This document shows positions 32,343-41,976 of a DNA stretch of 64,000 bases, one piece after another. Under the pieces are notes generated by a model. That model ran no database searches. It saw only the letters and a program-made list of their open reading frames with translations, and had not been told where the DNA came from. Positions within the stretch are counted from its first letter, which is position 1, and each line of letters starts with the position of its first letter. The stretch covers positions 1 through 64,000 of the forward strand of contig NZ_JAIKLE010000033.1 of assembly GCF_022267315.1 (NCBI RefSeq). Reading direction: 5' to 3'. Origin of the DNA: Maribellus maritimus. Lineage in GTDB: Bacteria; Bacteroidota; Bacteroidia; Bacteroidales; Prolixibacteraceae. Position numbers and translations under genes: made by a program.

Positions 32343-35300
32343 TTAACTTGCGTTGTATCTTTCAAAATAAAGCTGAATGGTATCGGAAATCTTTTTTGAA
32401 AATTCTGTATCACCATCCATTCTTACCATCCGTTCCATTTTTTGGAGGTAGAAAATATTTCTCTGAATTTCTTCATTCACGTCCTGGGTATTTCTGATTT
32501 GCGGTTCAAGCGAAAGAAAGTAAGACAACTCGTTGTTGAAAACATCAAAAGCTGTTGTAACCATTTCTTTCCCCTTTTCGGAAGCGCCTGCAGCAAAATA
32601 GGTTTCGGCAAGTTCCATCGCAAAATATTCATATTGAACAATTTCGTTTGGAATCAATTCAAGGCTCCGGTCGATAACCGCAATTGCCGAGTCTTTTTTT
32701 CCTTCCTCAACCAACGCACGGGCAAGACGGTTAAAGGAGTTTCTTATGTTGGTCATCATCCTGGCATTGTTCTCATCGATATATATATCCGGGTCGTTCA
32801 TGTTTCCGTATTCAAACTTGTTCATCAAATTATCGTACATGAGATTTGTTGCAACCCTTCCATACTGAATGGTTTGCGGCGAACTTTCTCCTTTTATCGG
32901 CACAAATCGATAGGCAAAACCTTCAACCTGGAAATAATTGTAAAGATTAAGATACTTGCTGCTTCCCACTGTTATTGCCCAGTAAATTGGTCGTTCCCAG
33001 TTGTTTGTGGCCAAAAGATCAAGAATCATCATTTCATCCTTCGAAATATAACTTCTGTTGGATAGATCGATGGTTATTGTATCAACGATCTTGTCGTAAT
33101 CTTCAGGGCGAACCACATTGTTTTTGATTACCGCTTCTTTATCTATTTTAAAAGTGAGTATTTTTTTAGGAATATAAGCCGCGTTTTCGGCCTGCTGAAG
33201 TTTTGTCGCAGGATTATCGTCAGCAATAAAATTAATCGCTTCTTTAAGCCCGACAGTTTTTCTTGATATTCTTGGATTGTCAAAAATGTATATTAAATCT
33301 CTTGTTCCCTGGCGATATTGGTCAAGCGACATGGAAAACGGAACCGGGTCAGAATCATAGGCTTTTCTTTGCATTTGATCGATATACCAGTCGGTTTGCA
33401 GATAACTCAGGTTACAAACTCTTACGTCGGTGCGGACACCTTCAACGTCTTGGTTGTACCAGAGAGGGAAAGTATCATTGTCGCCGTTTGTAAAAATTAT
33501 TCCTCCCGGTTGGCATGTTTTAAGGTAGTTTGCTCCCAAATCGCGGGCTGTATATCTTCCGGAACGGTCGTGATCGTCCCAGTTTTGGGCTGCCATAATT
33601 CCGGGGACCAGTATTAATGCCGCAACTCCTGCCACTCCAGCAGAAATATTTTCGGGAATGTATTTTTTTAACGCTTCATAAATTGCCAAAACCCCCAGCC
33701 CAATCCAAATGGTAAATGCATAAAATGACCCGGCGTAGGCGTAATCCCGTTCACGGGGTTGATGCGGATATTGGTTCAGGTATACTACAATGGCAAGGCC
33801 GGTCATAAAAAACAACAGAAAAACAAGCCATAGCCCTTCTTTGCCTTTCTTTCCTTTTTTGTATTGATAAATAATGCCGAGAATCCCCAAAATTAAAGGA
33901 AGGAAGTAGTATGTATTTCTCGCTTTATTATTCGCAAAACGAGCTGGCAAATCATCCTGATCACCTAAACGCATTTCGTCAATAAACTTAACTCCACTTA
34001 GCCAGTTTCCGTAAATTTTACTTCCGTGCCCCTGAATATCGTTTTGGCGACCGGCAAAATTCCACATAAAATACCGAAGATACATGTAATTTACCTGGTA
34101 GCGGAAAAAGAATTTCAGGTTTTCGCCAAATGTAGGTTTAATTACCGTTTCCATTTCGCCGCGTTCATTTCGGTATTGCATACGCGTTCCTTTTATATCC
34201 GCCCATTTTTGGTAATCTTCTGCATGAATTTCTTCCATTGAACTCCACATTCGTGGGAAGATTGTTTCAAAATTATCGTCGTAATTTGGGACTGGCTTAT
34301 GATAAGTAACAGCATATTTCCCATCAATTTGTGAGTAAACAGGTTTCCCATCGGTAAAACGCTCTCCGGAATCGTAGGGAGAGTTGAAGTATTGACCGTA
34401 AAGCAATGGCCGCGCTCCATATTGTTCTCTGTTGAGGTAGCTCAGTAAGGAAAACGTATTGTTGGGACTGTTTTGATCCATTGGAGGTTGGGCATTCGAA
34501 CGTATAATAATAAGCGCGAACGAAGAATAGCCTAATAAAATGACAGCAACACCAGTTAATATCGTATTCAAAAGCACTTTTTGCTTTTTGTAGGAATAAT
34601 AGATTCCAAATGCCACGGCAGCCACAAGAGCGGTGATATAAAACAGAAGCCCTGAATGGTAAGGGAGTCCGAAGGTGTTTACAAACAACAACTCAAACCA
34701 GGACCCTACTGTTACTACTCCCGGAATAATTCCGTACATAATTCCAGCTAGTAAAACGAATGATACAATAGCAGCATAAATTACACCGTTTCGGGTTACG
34801 TCGTATTTTTTGAAATAATAGACAAAAGCAATTGCAGGAATGGCGAGCAGGTTTAAAAGGTGAACGCCCACAGAGAGGCCGATTATATAAGAAATAAGGA
34901 TAAGCCATCGGTTTGCATTCGGTTGGTCTGCTACATTTTCCCATTTTAAAATAGCCCAAAAAACAATAGCTGTCATTAATGAAGAAGTTCCGTAGACCTC
35001 TCCTTCAACGGCCGAAAACCAAAAAGTATCTGAAAAAGTATAGGCCATTGCACCAACAAAACCACTGGCAACAATAGCGATTATTTGCCCAAGTGAAAAT
35101 TCTCCTTCCGACTTAACAAGTTTTTTTGCCAGATGGGTAATTGTCCAAAACAAAAACATGATTGTAAATGCACTCGCAAGAGCCGACATAACATTTACCA
35201 TAACTGCTGCATTTTGAGCACTTCCTCCAAACAAGGTGAAAAAGCGTCCCAAAATCATAAAAAATGGTGCTCCGGGCGGGTGACCAACTTCCATTTTAAA

Positions 35301-35429
35301 CGATGTGGTAATAAATTCACCACAATCCCAAAAGCTTACTGTGGGTTCAATTGTCAGTAAATAAACAACGGCTGCGATAACAAAACTTATCCAGCCAAAT
35401 GCGTTGTTAAACAAGGTATATTTCTTCAT
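32343..35429 (-). CDS. DUF2723 GT-C-type membrane glycosyltransferase
   Basis: A 1028-residue protein. The first ~620 residues hold about 12 transmembrane helices with the DUF2723 signature EPTVSFWDCGEFITTSFKMEVGHPPGAP near residue 28, including the Asp-Cys-Gly-Glu motif that resembles the catalytic DE site of protein O-mannosyltransferases. A large periplasmic C-terminal part (about 620-1028) includes TPR-like helices near the end (ALVEEGKKDSAIAVIDRSLELIPN). Such proteins are thought to glycosylate secreted proteins or lipids. Bacteroidota have a general O-glycosylation system, but the role here is inference. Confidence 0.85.
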   Translation of the reverse strand: MKKYTLFNNAFGWISFVIAAVVYLLTIEPTVSFWDCGEFITTSFKMEVGHPPGAPFFMILGRFFTLFGGSAQNAAVMVNVMSALASAFTIMFLFWTITHLAKKLVKSEGEFSLGQIIAIVASGFVGAMAYTFSDTFWFSAVEGEVYGTSSLMTAIVFWAILKWENVADQPNANRWLILISYIIGLSVGVHLLNLLAIPAIAFVYYFKKYDVTRNGVIYAAIVSFVLLAGIMYGIIPGVVTVGSWFELLFVNTFGLPYHSGLLFYITALVAAVAFGIYYSYKKQKVLLNTILTGVAVILLGYSSFALIIIRSNAQPPMDQNSPNNTFSLLSYLNREQYGARPLLYGQYFNSPYDSGERFTDGKPVYSQIDGKYAVTYHKPVPNYDDNFETIFPRMWSSMEEIHAEDYQKWADIKGTRMQYRNERGEMETVIKPTFGENLKFFFRYQVNYMYLRYFMWNFAGRQNDIQGHGSKIYGNWLSGVKFIDEMRLGDQDDLPARFANNKARNTYYFLPLILGILGIIYQYKKGKKGKEGLWLVFLLFFMTGLAIVVYLNQYPHQPRERDYAYAGSFYAFTIWIGLGVLAIYEALKKYIPENISAGVAGVAALILVPGIMAAQNWDDHDRSGRYTARDLGANYLKTCQPGGIIFTNGDNDTFPLWYNQDVEGVRTDVRVCNLSYLQTDWYIDQMQRKAYDSDPVPFSMSLDQYRQGTRDLIYIFDNPRISRKTVGLKEAINFIADDNPATKLQQAENAAYIPKKILTFKIDKEAVIKNNVVRPEDYDKIVDTITIDLSNRSYISKDEMMILDLLATNNWERPIYWAITVGSSKYLNLYNYFQVEGFAYRFVPIKGESSPQTIQYGRVATNLMYDNLMNKFEYGNMNDPDIYIDENNARMMTNIRNSFNRLARALVEEGKKDSAIAVIDRSLELIPNEIVQYEYFAMELAETYFAAGASEKGKEMVTTAFDVFNNELSYFLSLEPQIRNTQDVNEEIQRNIFYLQKMERMVRMDGDTEFSKKISDTIQLYFERYNAS

Positions 35430-35446
35430 TTGCTACTTTTTTCTTT

Positions 35447-35454
35447 CAAAAATA
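35447..35454 (-). promoter_or_regulatory. -7 box of the DUF2723 gene
   Basis: TATTTTTG on the minus strand, 18 bp upstream of the start codon. Confidence 0.5.
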
Positions 35455-35532
35455 AAGTCTGGAAAATTAACTGTTGCGAAGATAATTGTTTTGAACTAAA
35501 ATGGATTATATGACAAGGATTTTAAGATTTTT

Positions 35533-36513
35533 TTAGATGGCATCGAGCCGGAATCCTAAAATAAATTCATGGACGTTTAGGCTTTTGTCATTAAATATTT
35601 TAGTGAAATCATAAGCGTAACCAACTCTGAATATTTGTGCAATATCAAATCCCAGGAATAGAGAGTGCAAATCATTAATATTTATATTGTTGTATCCTGC
35701 CCAAACAAAATTATCAAATTTTAAAAATATTCCCGGATAAAAATCTGTATAACCTTCATAAAAATCGACCATTATATTGGGTTCAATTGTAAGTTTGTTT
35801 TGAATATTAAAACGATAATTTCCAAGTACTGTAATAAAGTTTGATGCGTAATCAACGCTGTAATTATAAGCTTCGGTTGCATTGGTTTCTTCCAACTCAA
35901 AGTACCTCACCGTACTAAGTCCAATATCAAATTTGGGCGAGTTGTAAAATAATCCGATTCCGGTTTTGAGCTGTTTATTTATAAAGTCTTCATAAAAATT
36001 ACCGGTATAAACTCCATATCCCCAGTATCCCTCATATTCGTTTGAATTGTAATCGTTTTCATATGGACCATATGAACCATAAAGTTCATATTGTGAAAGT
36101 TCACTTTTGTATTTTTGCAAGCCGAAGGAGAGGCCACCATTCAAAATCCCATTTTTAAACGGGAATGAATATGCATAACTCATTTCCAATTGATTTGCTT
36201 TCTCTTTACCCATTTGGGTGTTAGTATACATAATACCAACTGAGCCTGTCTCAGGTGAAATTTGGTAGTCGGCTCCCATTGCCCATCCGGTAGGTCCTTT
36301 TTCGTCGCCGGAAGTTAGTTTATTCAAGTTGGTAAAAAGGTAGTTTCCAAAAATCCAATCAGAGGGTGTTCCAATTGCTGCAGGATTCTTAACTGATATT
36401 CCTTGCCAGTACACACCTTCCTGCGCATAAATAGTTGTTAAAAATAACAGGTTGTAAATCAAAAAGGCGATTAGATATTTTCCCTTAGAATGTTTGCGGT
36501 TAAATCTTTTCAT
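35533..36513 (-). CDS. PorP/SprF-like outer-membrane beta-barrel
   Basis: A 326-residue exported protein with a basic N-terminus and signal peptide (about 1-31, ending TIYAQ). The mature protein starts with a VYWQGISVKNPAAIG motif like the NPAxxG of PorP/SprF, followed by alternating aromatic-rich strands and a C-terminal strand FILGFRLDAI typical of outer-membrane barrels. PorP/SprF proteins anchor T9SS-linked surface proteins. This assignment is tentative because the barrel is diverged and no T9SS cargo gene adjoins it. Confidence 0.55.
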   Translation of the reverse strand: MKRFNRKHSKGKYLIAFLIYNLLFLTTIYAQEGVYWQGISVKNPAAIGTPSDWIFGNYLFTNLNKLTSGDEKGPTGWAMGADYQISPETGSVGIMYTNTQMGKEKANQLEMSYAYSFPFKNGILNGGLSFGLQKYKSELSQYELYGSYGPYENDYNSNEYEGYWGYGVYTGNFYEDFINKQLKTGIGLFYNSPKFDIGLSTVRYFELEETNATEAYNYSVDYASNFITVLGNYRFNIQNKLTIEPNIMVDFYEGYTDFYPGIFLKFDNFVWAGYNNININDLHSLFLGFDIAQIFRVGYAYDFTKIFNDKSLNVHEFILGFRLDAI

Positions 36514-36563
36514 TGTGAATATAAGTTGGTAGAGTAAAGATATTTTTTTTGTTTAGTTGCAAT

Positions 36564-37310
36564 TTAGATTAGCATAATTCCGGTAACTATTCTTCCGGTA
36601 TCGACACCTTCTTTTCGGGCAGAAAAATATTTTTCAGTTTTTGTAAAAGTGCATTCTTCTGCTATACTAATATTTTTGGTTTTTAGCCCACAGCTTAGAA
36701 GAAGCAGTCGGTTGGCTTCCCATAAATTAAAATGGAATTTTCCGTTTAAACTTTTGTGTAAGGTTTCTCCATACCGGGGGGTGTTCTTTTGCGCTGCTTC
36801 AACTACTTCTTTCCCTACCTCATATACTTCCGGGCCGATTGACGGACCAATGACCGCCAAAATATTTTCAGGTTTTGATTTGTAATTTGCCTGCATCTTT
36901 TGGATGGCAATATCAACGATTTTTTTAACTGTGCCCCGCCAACCTGCATGAATTGCAGATATTACATTTTCAACCGGGTCGAAAAGTAAAACAGGTACAC
37001 AATCTGCTGTTTGCACGCACAAACAAATATTTTTCTTATTGGTCAGCAAAGCATCGGTCTCTTTAATTTCTTTTTTAGGTTTTTCTGAAAGTTTTGCCAC
37101 ACAACTGGTATGTGTTTGCCTTGGGAAAACCAATTGAGAGGGGTTTATTTCCAGAATTGAAGCAAGTTGTTCCCGGTTTTCGATAAATATTTCCGGTGTG
37201 TCTCCTGTAAATCTAGGGGCAGGGTGGGCAAACGTTTTTTTTACGGTTGTAAAGGCCACCAGGTTTTTGTGCGGTTTAAATATTGGGTAAAAAATAAGCC
37301 TGTTATCCAT
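36564..37310 (-). CDS. pgeF: PgeF/YfiH-family laccase-domain protein
   Basis: A 248-residue member of the multicopper-oxidase-4 family, now known as purine nucleoside phosphorylase or peptidoglycan-editing enzymes. It contains RQTHTSCVAKL, the metal ligands in TADCVPVLLFDP, and AIHAGWRGTVKKI. It overlaps the end of the Crp/Fnr regulator gene by 8 bp, so it is translated with it. No functional link to nitrosative stress is obvious. Confidence 0.88.
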   Translation of the reverse strand: MDNRLIFYPIFKPHKNLVAFTTVKKTFAHPAPRFTGDTPEIFIENREQLASILEINPSQLVFPRQTHTSCVAKLSEKPKKEIKETDALLTNKKNICLCVQTADCVPVLLFDPVENVISAIHAGWRGTVKKIVDIAIQKMQANYKSKPENILAVIGPSIGPEVYEVGKEVVEAAQKNTPRYGETLHKSLNGKFHFNLWEANRLLLLSCGLKTKNISIAEECTFTKTEKYFSARKEGVDTGRIVTGIMLI

Positions 37311-37989
37311 TTATCAGTAATTCATTCAATTTTTCTTTGTTGAGCAAAGTAACTGTTTTCCGTTCAATCTTTATAAGTCCTTCCTTTTGCATTTCTCCAA
37401 AAATGCGGGCCAGAGAAGGACGGGTTACACCAAAAAGGTCGGCCAGTTGCTGTTGTGTGTTTTTTAATTCAATCGAATGAAATTTGTCTTCAGCTCTTGT
37501 TAAAAGAAAATGAGCTACTTTTTCACGAATGGTTTTAAAGCTCAGGAAATGTAATTTTTGCGAGAGAAACTGTGTTCGCGTTGAAATACTGTTCAGGTAG
37601 TTTTTTAAAACCTGAGTATTCATTTGAAGAACTTTTAAAAACTCAGGAACCGGAATAGCCAGTATTTTTAAATCGACAAGCGCGGTTACTGTCACAGGGA
37701 ATTTATTTTCCTTCCCAAATAAAAAGGCAGAAGCCAAAGGTTTTGATGCCTCTACATCTTCAATTTTTATTGTTTTCCCGGAGTAATCGATCATTTCGCC
37801 TTTTACACTTCCTGACAGCAAGATGTAAAGATTCTGAACCGTGTCTCCCGCATAAGCTACTATTTCTTCTTTGTTGAATCTTTTAATCTGAAAGTGGATT
37901 TTATTTAATAACTCCATGATTTCGTTTTCTGAGATTCCGCGAAAAACAGGGCATTGACTAATTAAACTGAAATCTGCTAATTGTTGCAT
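37303..37989 (-). CDS. hcpR: HcpR-type Crp/Fnr-family regulator
   Basis: A 228-residue regulator with an N-terminal cyclic-nucleotide-type beta roll (about 15-130), a dimer helix and a C-terminal winged HTH (NTQQQLADLFGVTRPSLARIFGEM). It lacks the N-terminal cysteine cluster of FNR, having a single Cys at residue 13. It is divergent from a ferredoxin-hcp pair, with a TTGTA-N8-TACAA palindrome just 2 bp upstream of its start codon. This genomic context defines HcpR, the NO/nitrite-responsive activator of hcp in anaerobes including Porphyromonas. The role is inferred from context. Confidence 0.78.
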   Translation of the reverse strand: MQQLADFSLISQCPVFRGISENEIMELLNKIHFQIKRFNKEEIVAYAGDTVQNLYILLSGSVKGEMIDYSGKTIKIEDVEASKPLASAFLFGKENKFPVTVTALVDLKILAIPVPEFLKVLQMNTQVLKNYLNSISTRTQFLSQKLHFLSFKTIREKVAHFLLTRAEDKFHSIELKNTQQQLADLFGVTRPSLARIFGEMQKEGLIKIERKTVTLLNKEKLNELLING

Positions 37990-37990
37990 T

Positions 37991-38008
37991 TTGTATCAAT
38001 TGTTACAA
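37991..38008. promoter_or_regulatory. Crp/Fnr-type operator for hcpR / ferredoxin-hcp
   Basis: TTGTATCAATTGTTACAA: perfect 5-bp half sites with an 8-bp spacer. The centre (37999.5) is about 42 bp upstream of the start expected from the -7 box at 38029-38036, a class II activator position. On the other side it covers the hcpR leader. Confidence 0.75.
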
Positions 38009-38028
38009 AATCAGAAACGCCACCACTC

Positions 38029-38036
38029 TACTTTTG
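38029..38036 (+). promoter_or_regulatory. -7 box of the ferredoxin-hcp operon
   Basis: TACTTTTG matches TAnnTTTG exactly. No TTG lies at the normal -33 spacing, in keeping with dependence on the upstream activator site. Confidence 0.6.
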
Positions 38037-38055
38037 TTGTATAAAATAGAAAACT

Positions 38056-38937
38056 ATGTTACGTGAGATTGTAAAAATAGACGAAGAACTTTGTAACGGT
38101 TGCGGCCTGTGTGTGCCGAACTGTCATGAAGGAGCGCTACAAATAATAGATGGGAAGGCGAGATTGGTTAGTGAGTTGATGTGTGATGGTCTTGGCGCCT
38201 GTATCGGACATTGTCCGGAGGGCGCCATTACAATTGAAAAACGTGAAGCCGATGAATACGACGAGGAAGTTGTAATTGCTCAGATGATAAAAAGCGGAAA
38301 GGCGACTGTTTTTGCCCACCTGAAGCATTTGCAGGAACATGGTGAAACCGGGTATCTGAATCAGGCTTTGAATTATATAAAGGCAAATCGTGAAAGGATG
38401 CCGTTTCAGATTCGCGAGGTTCACGAACTTCTTCATGGAAATAAGGAACAAAGGCATGAACATCAGGAAGGTGCCGGTTGTGGCTGTGCCGGTTCTGCAT
38501 CGAAAACGTTTAATGTTGCAGGAATGAAGATGGCAACACCGGAGACTGAAATCCCTTCTGCATTAACCCAATGGCCGGTACAAATGCATCTGATTAATCC
38601 GGCTGCATCTTATTTTCAGGGAGCAGATCTGTTGGTGGCGGCAGATTGTGCCGGGTTTGCCTATGGTAATTTTCATAACGATTTTATTAAAGGGAAAAAG
38701 CTCGTAATTGCCTGTCCGAAACTGGATCATGGTAAAGATATTTATATTCAAAAGCTTACACATCTAATTGATAATGCACGGGTTAACACAATAACGGTTG
38801 TGATTATGGAAGTTCCCTGCTGCGGCGGATTATCGCAGATGATTCAGATAGCCGCGCAAAGCGCATCGCGCAAGGTGCCAATTAAAGAAGTGGTTATCAG
38901 TATCAGGGGAGATGTACTTTCAGAAGAGTGGATTTAA
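38056..38937 (+). CDS. 4Fe-4S ferredoxin-type protein, Hcp partner
   Basis: A 293-residue iron-sulfur protein likely to deliver electrons to Hcp. The first cluster motif CNGCGLCVPNC (residues 15-25) is complete. The second, CDGLGACIGHCPEG, has Leu where the second Cys should be, so it may hold a three-Cys cluster or none. After residue 110 comes a Cys-containing GAGCGCAG linker and a domain with LVAADCAGFAYG and EVPCCGGLSQM that may bind another metal. It precedes hcp by 60 bp and shares the FNR-type promoter. Confidence 0.82.
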   Translation: MLREIVKIDEELCNGCGLCVPNCHEGALQIIDGKARLVSELMCDGLGACIGHCPEGAITIEKREADEYDEEVVIAQMIKSGKATVFAHLKHLQEHGETGYLNQALNYIKANRERMPFQIREVHELLHGNKEQRHEHQEGAGCGCAGSASKTFNVAGMKMATPETEIPSALTQWPVQMHLINPAASYFQGADLLVAADCAGFAYGNFHNDFIKGKKLVIACPKLDHGKDIYIQKLTHLIDNARVNTITVVIMEVPCCGGLSQMIQIAAQSASRKVPIKEVVISIRGDVLSEEWI

Positions 38938-38997
38938 ATATAAAAAGAGTTGAGGAACTTTACACTTAGATTTTAAAAATCAATAAAAACTATAAAA

Positions 38998-40659
38998 ATG
39001 AGTATGTTTTGTTTTCAATGCCAGGAAGCAGCTAAAGGCATTGGTTGTACAATTAAGGGAGTTTGCGGGAAAACCAGTGATGTTGCCAATTTACAGGATA
39101 CTTTATTGTTTGTTCTAAAGGGAATAAGTTGGTACAATGAAAAGTTGAGAGTGCAAAAATTAAATCTGGCAAAAGTCGACAAGTTTGTTTTTGACGGTCT
39201 TTTTAGTACGATAACCAATGCGAATTTTGATAAAGAGAGTTTCAGTAAAAGAATAATAAAAGCTTTGCAACTGCGTAGCGAATTACATTCGCGTTGTCTG
39301 GCTGCCAATATTCAACTTCCTAAAAGTCTTCCTGATTTTGCCGCCTGGAATGGCTCAACAGTGGAAGAATTTGAATATAAAGCGAAAGAAGTTGGAATTT
39401 TGAGTACAGAAAATGAAGATATTCGTTCGTTACGGGAATTGGTTATATATGGAGTGAAAGGTTTGGCCGCTTATGCAGAACATGCCTGGAACCTGGGTAA
39501 AAGTAATGATGACATCTTTGCTTTTATGCAACGAGCGTTGGTTGCAACAACCGAAGATTTGGCTGTTGACGAGTTGGTCACACTTACACTTGAAACCGGA
39601 AAATACGGTGTCGAGGTTATGGCCTTGCTGGACGCTGCAAATACTGAAACATACGGAAACCCAGAAGCAACAAAAGTAAATATTGGTGTTCGGAATAATC
39701 CTGCTATTTTAATTTCCGGGCACGATTTGAAAGATATGGAAGATCTTCTTCAGCAAACAGAAGGAACAGGAGTGGATGTTTATACACACAGCGAGATGCT
39801 GCCTGCACATTATTACCCTGCTTTCAAAAAATATGACCATTTAGTGGGAAACTATGGAAATGCCTGGTGGAAACAAACTGAAGAATTTGAACGTTTTAAC
39901 GGACCAATATTATTTACTACAAATTGTATTGTTCCTCCTAAAAGTAATGCGGGTTATACTGAGCGGATTTATACAACCGGGGCGTCAGGGCTCGAAGGCG
40001 CTATTCACATTGCAGATCGGAAAGACGGGAAAACGAAGGATTTTAGCAAAATTATTGAACATGCTAAAAGATGTGAAACACCTGAACAAATTGAGAGTGG
40101 CGAAATTACAGGAGGTTTTGCACATGCCCAGGTTTTTGCATTGGCCGATAAAATTGTAGACGCTGTAAAATCAGGAGCGATTAGAAAATTCTTTGTGATG
40201 GCTGGCTGCGACGGGCGGATAAAAAGCCGGGATTATTACACGCAGTTTGCAGAACAGTTACCTGCTGACACCGTGATTCTTACGGCGGGATGTGCAAAGT
40301 ATCGTTATAACAAACTACCACTTGGAGATATCGGCGGAATCCCTCGGGTAATTGATGCTGGACAATGTAACGATTCTTATTCATTGGCTGTAATTGCTCT
40401 GAAATTGAAAGAGGTATTTGAATTAAATGATATAAATGATCTCCCAATTGCATATAATATTGCATGGTACGAGCAAAAGGCAGTGATCGTATTGTTGGCT
40501 CTGCTGTCGTTGGGTGTAAAGAATATTCACCTTGGACCAACACTGCCCGCATTCCTTTCGCCAAATGTAGCAAATGTTTTGATTGAAAATTTTGGTATTG
40601 GTGGAATCACGGAAGTTGAACGGGATTTAGAAATGTTTTTAGAAACCAGTGTATCATAG
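38998..40659 (+). CDS. hcp: Hydroxylamine reductase / hybrid cluster protein
   Basis: A 553-residue cytosolic enzyme of nitrosative stress (NO/hydroxylamine reduction). The N-terminal cluster motif [23 protein letters not shown] has the compact C-x2-C-x8-C-x5-C spacing of the anaerobic-type proteins with a [4Fe-4S] cluster. Hybrid-cluster ligands are visible in [38 protein letters not shown] and the [14 protein letters not shown] segment. Length is normal. It lies downstream of its ferredoxin partner and opposite hcpR. Confidence 0.95.
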   Translation: MSMFCFQCQEAAKGIGCTIKGVCGKTSDVANLQDTLLFVLKGISWYNEKLRVQKLNLAKVDKFVFDGLFSTITNANFDKESFSKRIIKALQLRSELHSRCLAANIQLPKSLPDFAAWNGSTVEEFEYKAKEVGILSTENEDIRSLRELVIYGVKGLAAYAEHAWNLGKSNDDIFAFMQRALVATTEDLAVDELVTLTLETGKYGVEVMALLDAANTETYGNPEATKVNIGVRNNPAILISGHDLKDMEDLLQQTEGTGVDVYTHSEMLPAHYYPAFKKYDHLVGNYGNAWWKQTEEFERFNGPILFTTNCIVPPKSNAGYTERIYTTGASGLEGAIHIADRKDGKTKDFSKIIEHAKRCETPEQIESGEITGGFAHAQVFALADKIVDAVKSGAIRKFFVMAGCDGRIKSRDYYTQFAEQLPADTVILTAGCAKYRYNKLPLGDIGGIPRVIDAGQCNDSYSLAVIALKLKEVFELNDINDLPIAYNIAWYEQKAVIVLLALLSLGVKNIHLGPTLPAFLSPNVANVLIENFGIGGITEVERDLEMFLETSVS

Positions 40660-41629
40660 TAGAATTTTATCGTAAGTTAATGTTTTGTTAGGACGGAGAG
40701 AATAGTTTAATTTACAAATACACTAAAGCAGAAAGATAGCTCTGTTGTATTCATTTGAATTTTATTTATGACATTTGGTTTTATAAGTGGTATCTGTTTT
40801 TGAACGGGTACCACTTTTCTGATTATGAATTTATTACAATATTGGTTCACTTCGATTTGTGTATTAAAGTCAATATGTTTACCTATTTGAAGAGTGATGG
40901 GTGTTAAGTCTATAACAGGAGTGTTTTTTTTGTAATTTACAGGGATAACGCTGTCCGTTTGTTGGAAAAAATGTCCCAAAACAAGACTAAGTATATATTT
41001 TTTATTTATTCTAAATTAAAAGAAGAATATTTTTAACTCGTTGTATATAAATACTTAAATGTGTTTTTTTTAGAATAAATAGTTATAAATTAGAATTTTA
41101 TAGTTAAATAGGTGCACATTTTTTTTTGTCCGGTATATTTTTTATTCGTAACTTTTTTTCGTGAACTAAAAATTTGGCAGTTAAATAATCGAAAGTGTTA
41201 CAAAAATGTGAGTGACTGTAGGGATACCTCTGTTTTGAAATAAAATGTTTAAAGGAAATAAAGAGAAAAAAGTGAAATCAGAAAATTTTAGAATTGTAAG
41301 CACGATTTATTATAATAATTTATAGATTCTAAAATTTTTTAGAATTGTATTAATAAGGATAAAAAAAAGCCAACCTATTCCAATTAAGATCCAACCTAAG
41401 CTCCCATAAAATCCCAATATTTTAAGTTGTGATAATCCTCAAGAAAAGCGTGATCATGTTCAAATGATTATGTAAAGGGCGAAGTATTGTTATGATTTAC
41501 TGCATTCAAGTAAGTTAATATTAGAATTAATTGTAAGCTACCATACACATACGGTTGTTATAAACTAAACTGAATGAGTATGTTTCAGTTATCTATTTAT
41601 ACAGTTGTAACTATAAAAAAAATTGAAAA
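40660..41629. other. Long AT-rich leader of the polysaccharide locus
   Basis: 970 bp without a convincing gene. It contains six WTTAGAAT boxes in both orientations: 41008-41015 (reverse), 41069-41076, 41089-41096, 41287-41294, 41326-41333 (reverse) and 41338-41345; a further copy lies at 41520-41527. The fourth and fifth in the main group form an inverted repeat with 9-bp arms at 41326-41345. It is probably the regulatory region of the capsule-type operon. Confidence 0.5.
41326..41345. repeat. Inverted repeat in the polysaccharide leader
   Basis: ATTCTAAAA and TTTTAGAAT, perfect 9-bp arms with a TT centre, then GTATTAATAAGG. It shares the TTTTAGAATTGTA word with 41286-41298. A protein-binding or recombination site is possible. 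Confidence 0.5.
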
Positions 41630-41896
41630 ATGATTAGACGTAGATTCTCTGAATTTGAAATTCACAAGATTCTTCAGCAGTATGAAGAAGGAGCCTCTGT
41701 TCAAGATATTATTGAAGAACATGGGATTAGCCAGGCAACATTTTATAACTGGCGGGCAAAGTACGGTCGTATTTCATCCAACGACATTTTGAAACTAAAT
41801 AAACTGAAAGAAGACAACGAGCGCTTGAAGCGAATGTTTGCTGAAATTAGTTTAGAAAATGAATCGTTAAAGGCACAGCTGAAAAAGAGGGATTGA
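41630..41896 (+). CDS. Lone IS3-type OrfA-like HTH protein
   Basis: An 88-residue protein with a transposase_8-type helix-turn-helix (RRRFSEFEIHKILQQYEEG, DIIEEHGISQATFYNWRAKYG) and a C-terminal leucine-zipper-like coil (LKEDNERLKRMFAEISLENESLKAQL). That is the whole of an IS3 OrfA, yet no OrfB, frameshift signal or terminal inverted repeats follow. The gene sits 80 bp before the UpxY gene at the head of the polysaccharide locus. It may be a domesticated regulator, or simply an IS remnant. Confidence 0.7.
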   Translation: MIRRRFSEFEIHKILQQYEEGASVQDIIEEHGISQATFYNWRAKYGRISSNDILKLNKLKEDNERLKRMFAEISLENESLKAQLKKRD

Positions 41897-41976
41897 CATT
41901 AATTATATAAACAATATCCTGAGTTATTTGTCCTTGATAATTGTGTTGTTAGAAAGAAATAAAAAATAAGGTAGTT

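Noticed and set aside
32442-33065. 207-codon plus-strand frame inside the DUF2723 gene
   Set aside because: Antisense to a well-conserved 1028-residue protein and has no recognisable domain.
40707-40979. 90-codon minus-strand reading frame after hcp
   Set aside because: No signal peptide, domain or neighbouring operon; AT-rich, ends at the hcp 3' region and looks like chance. Kept only as part of the intergenic leader.
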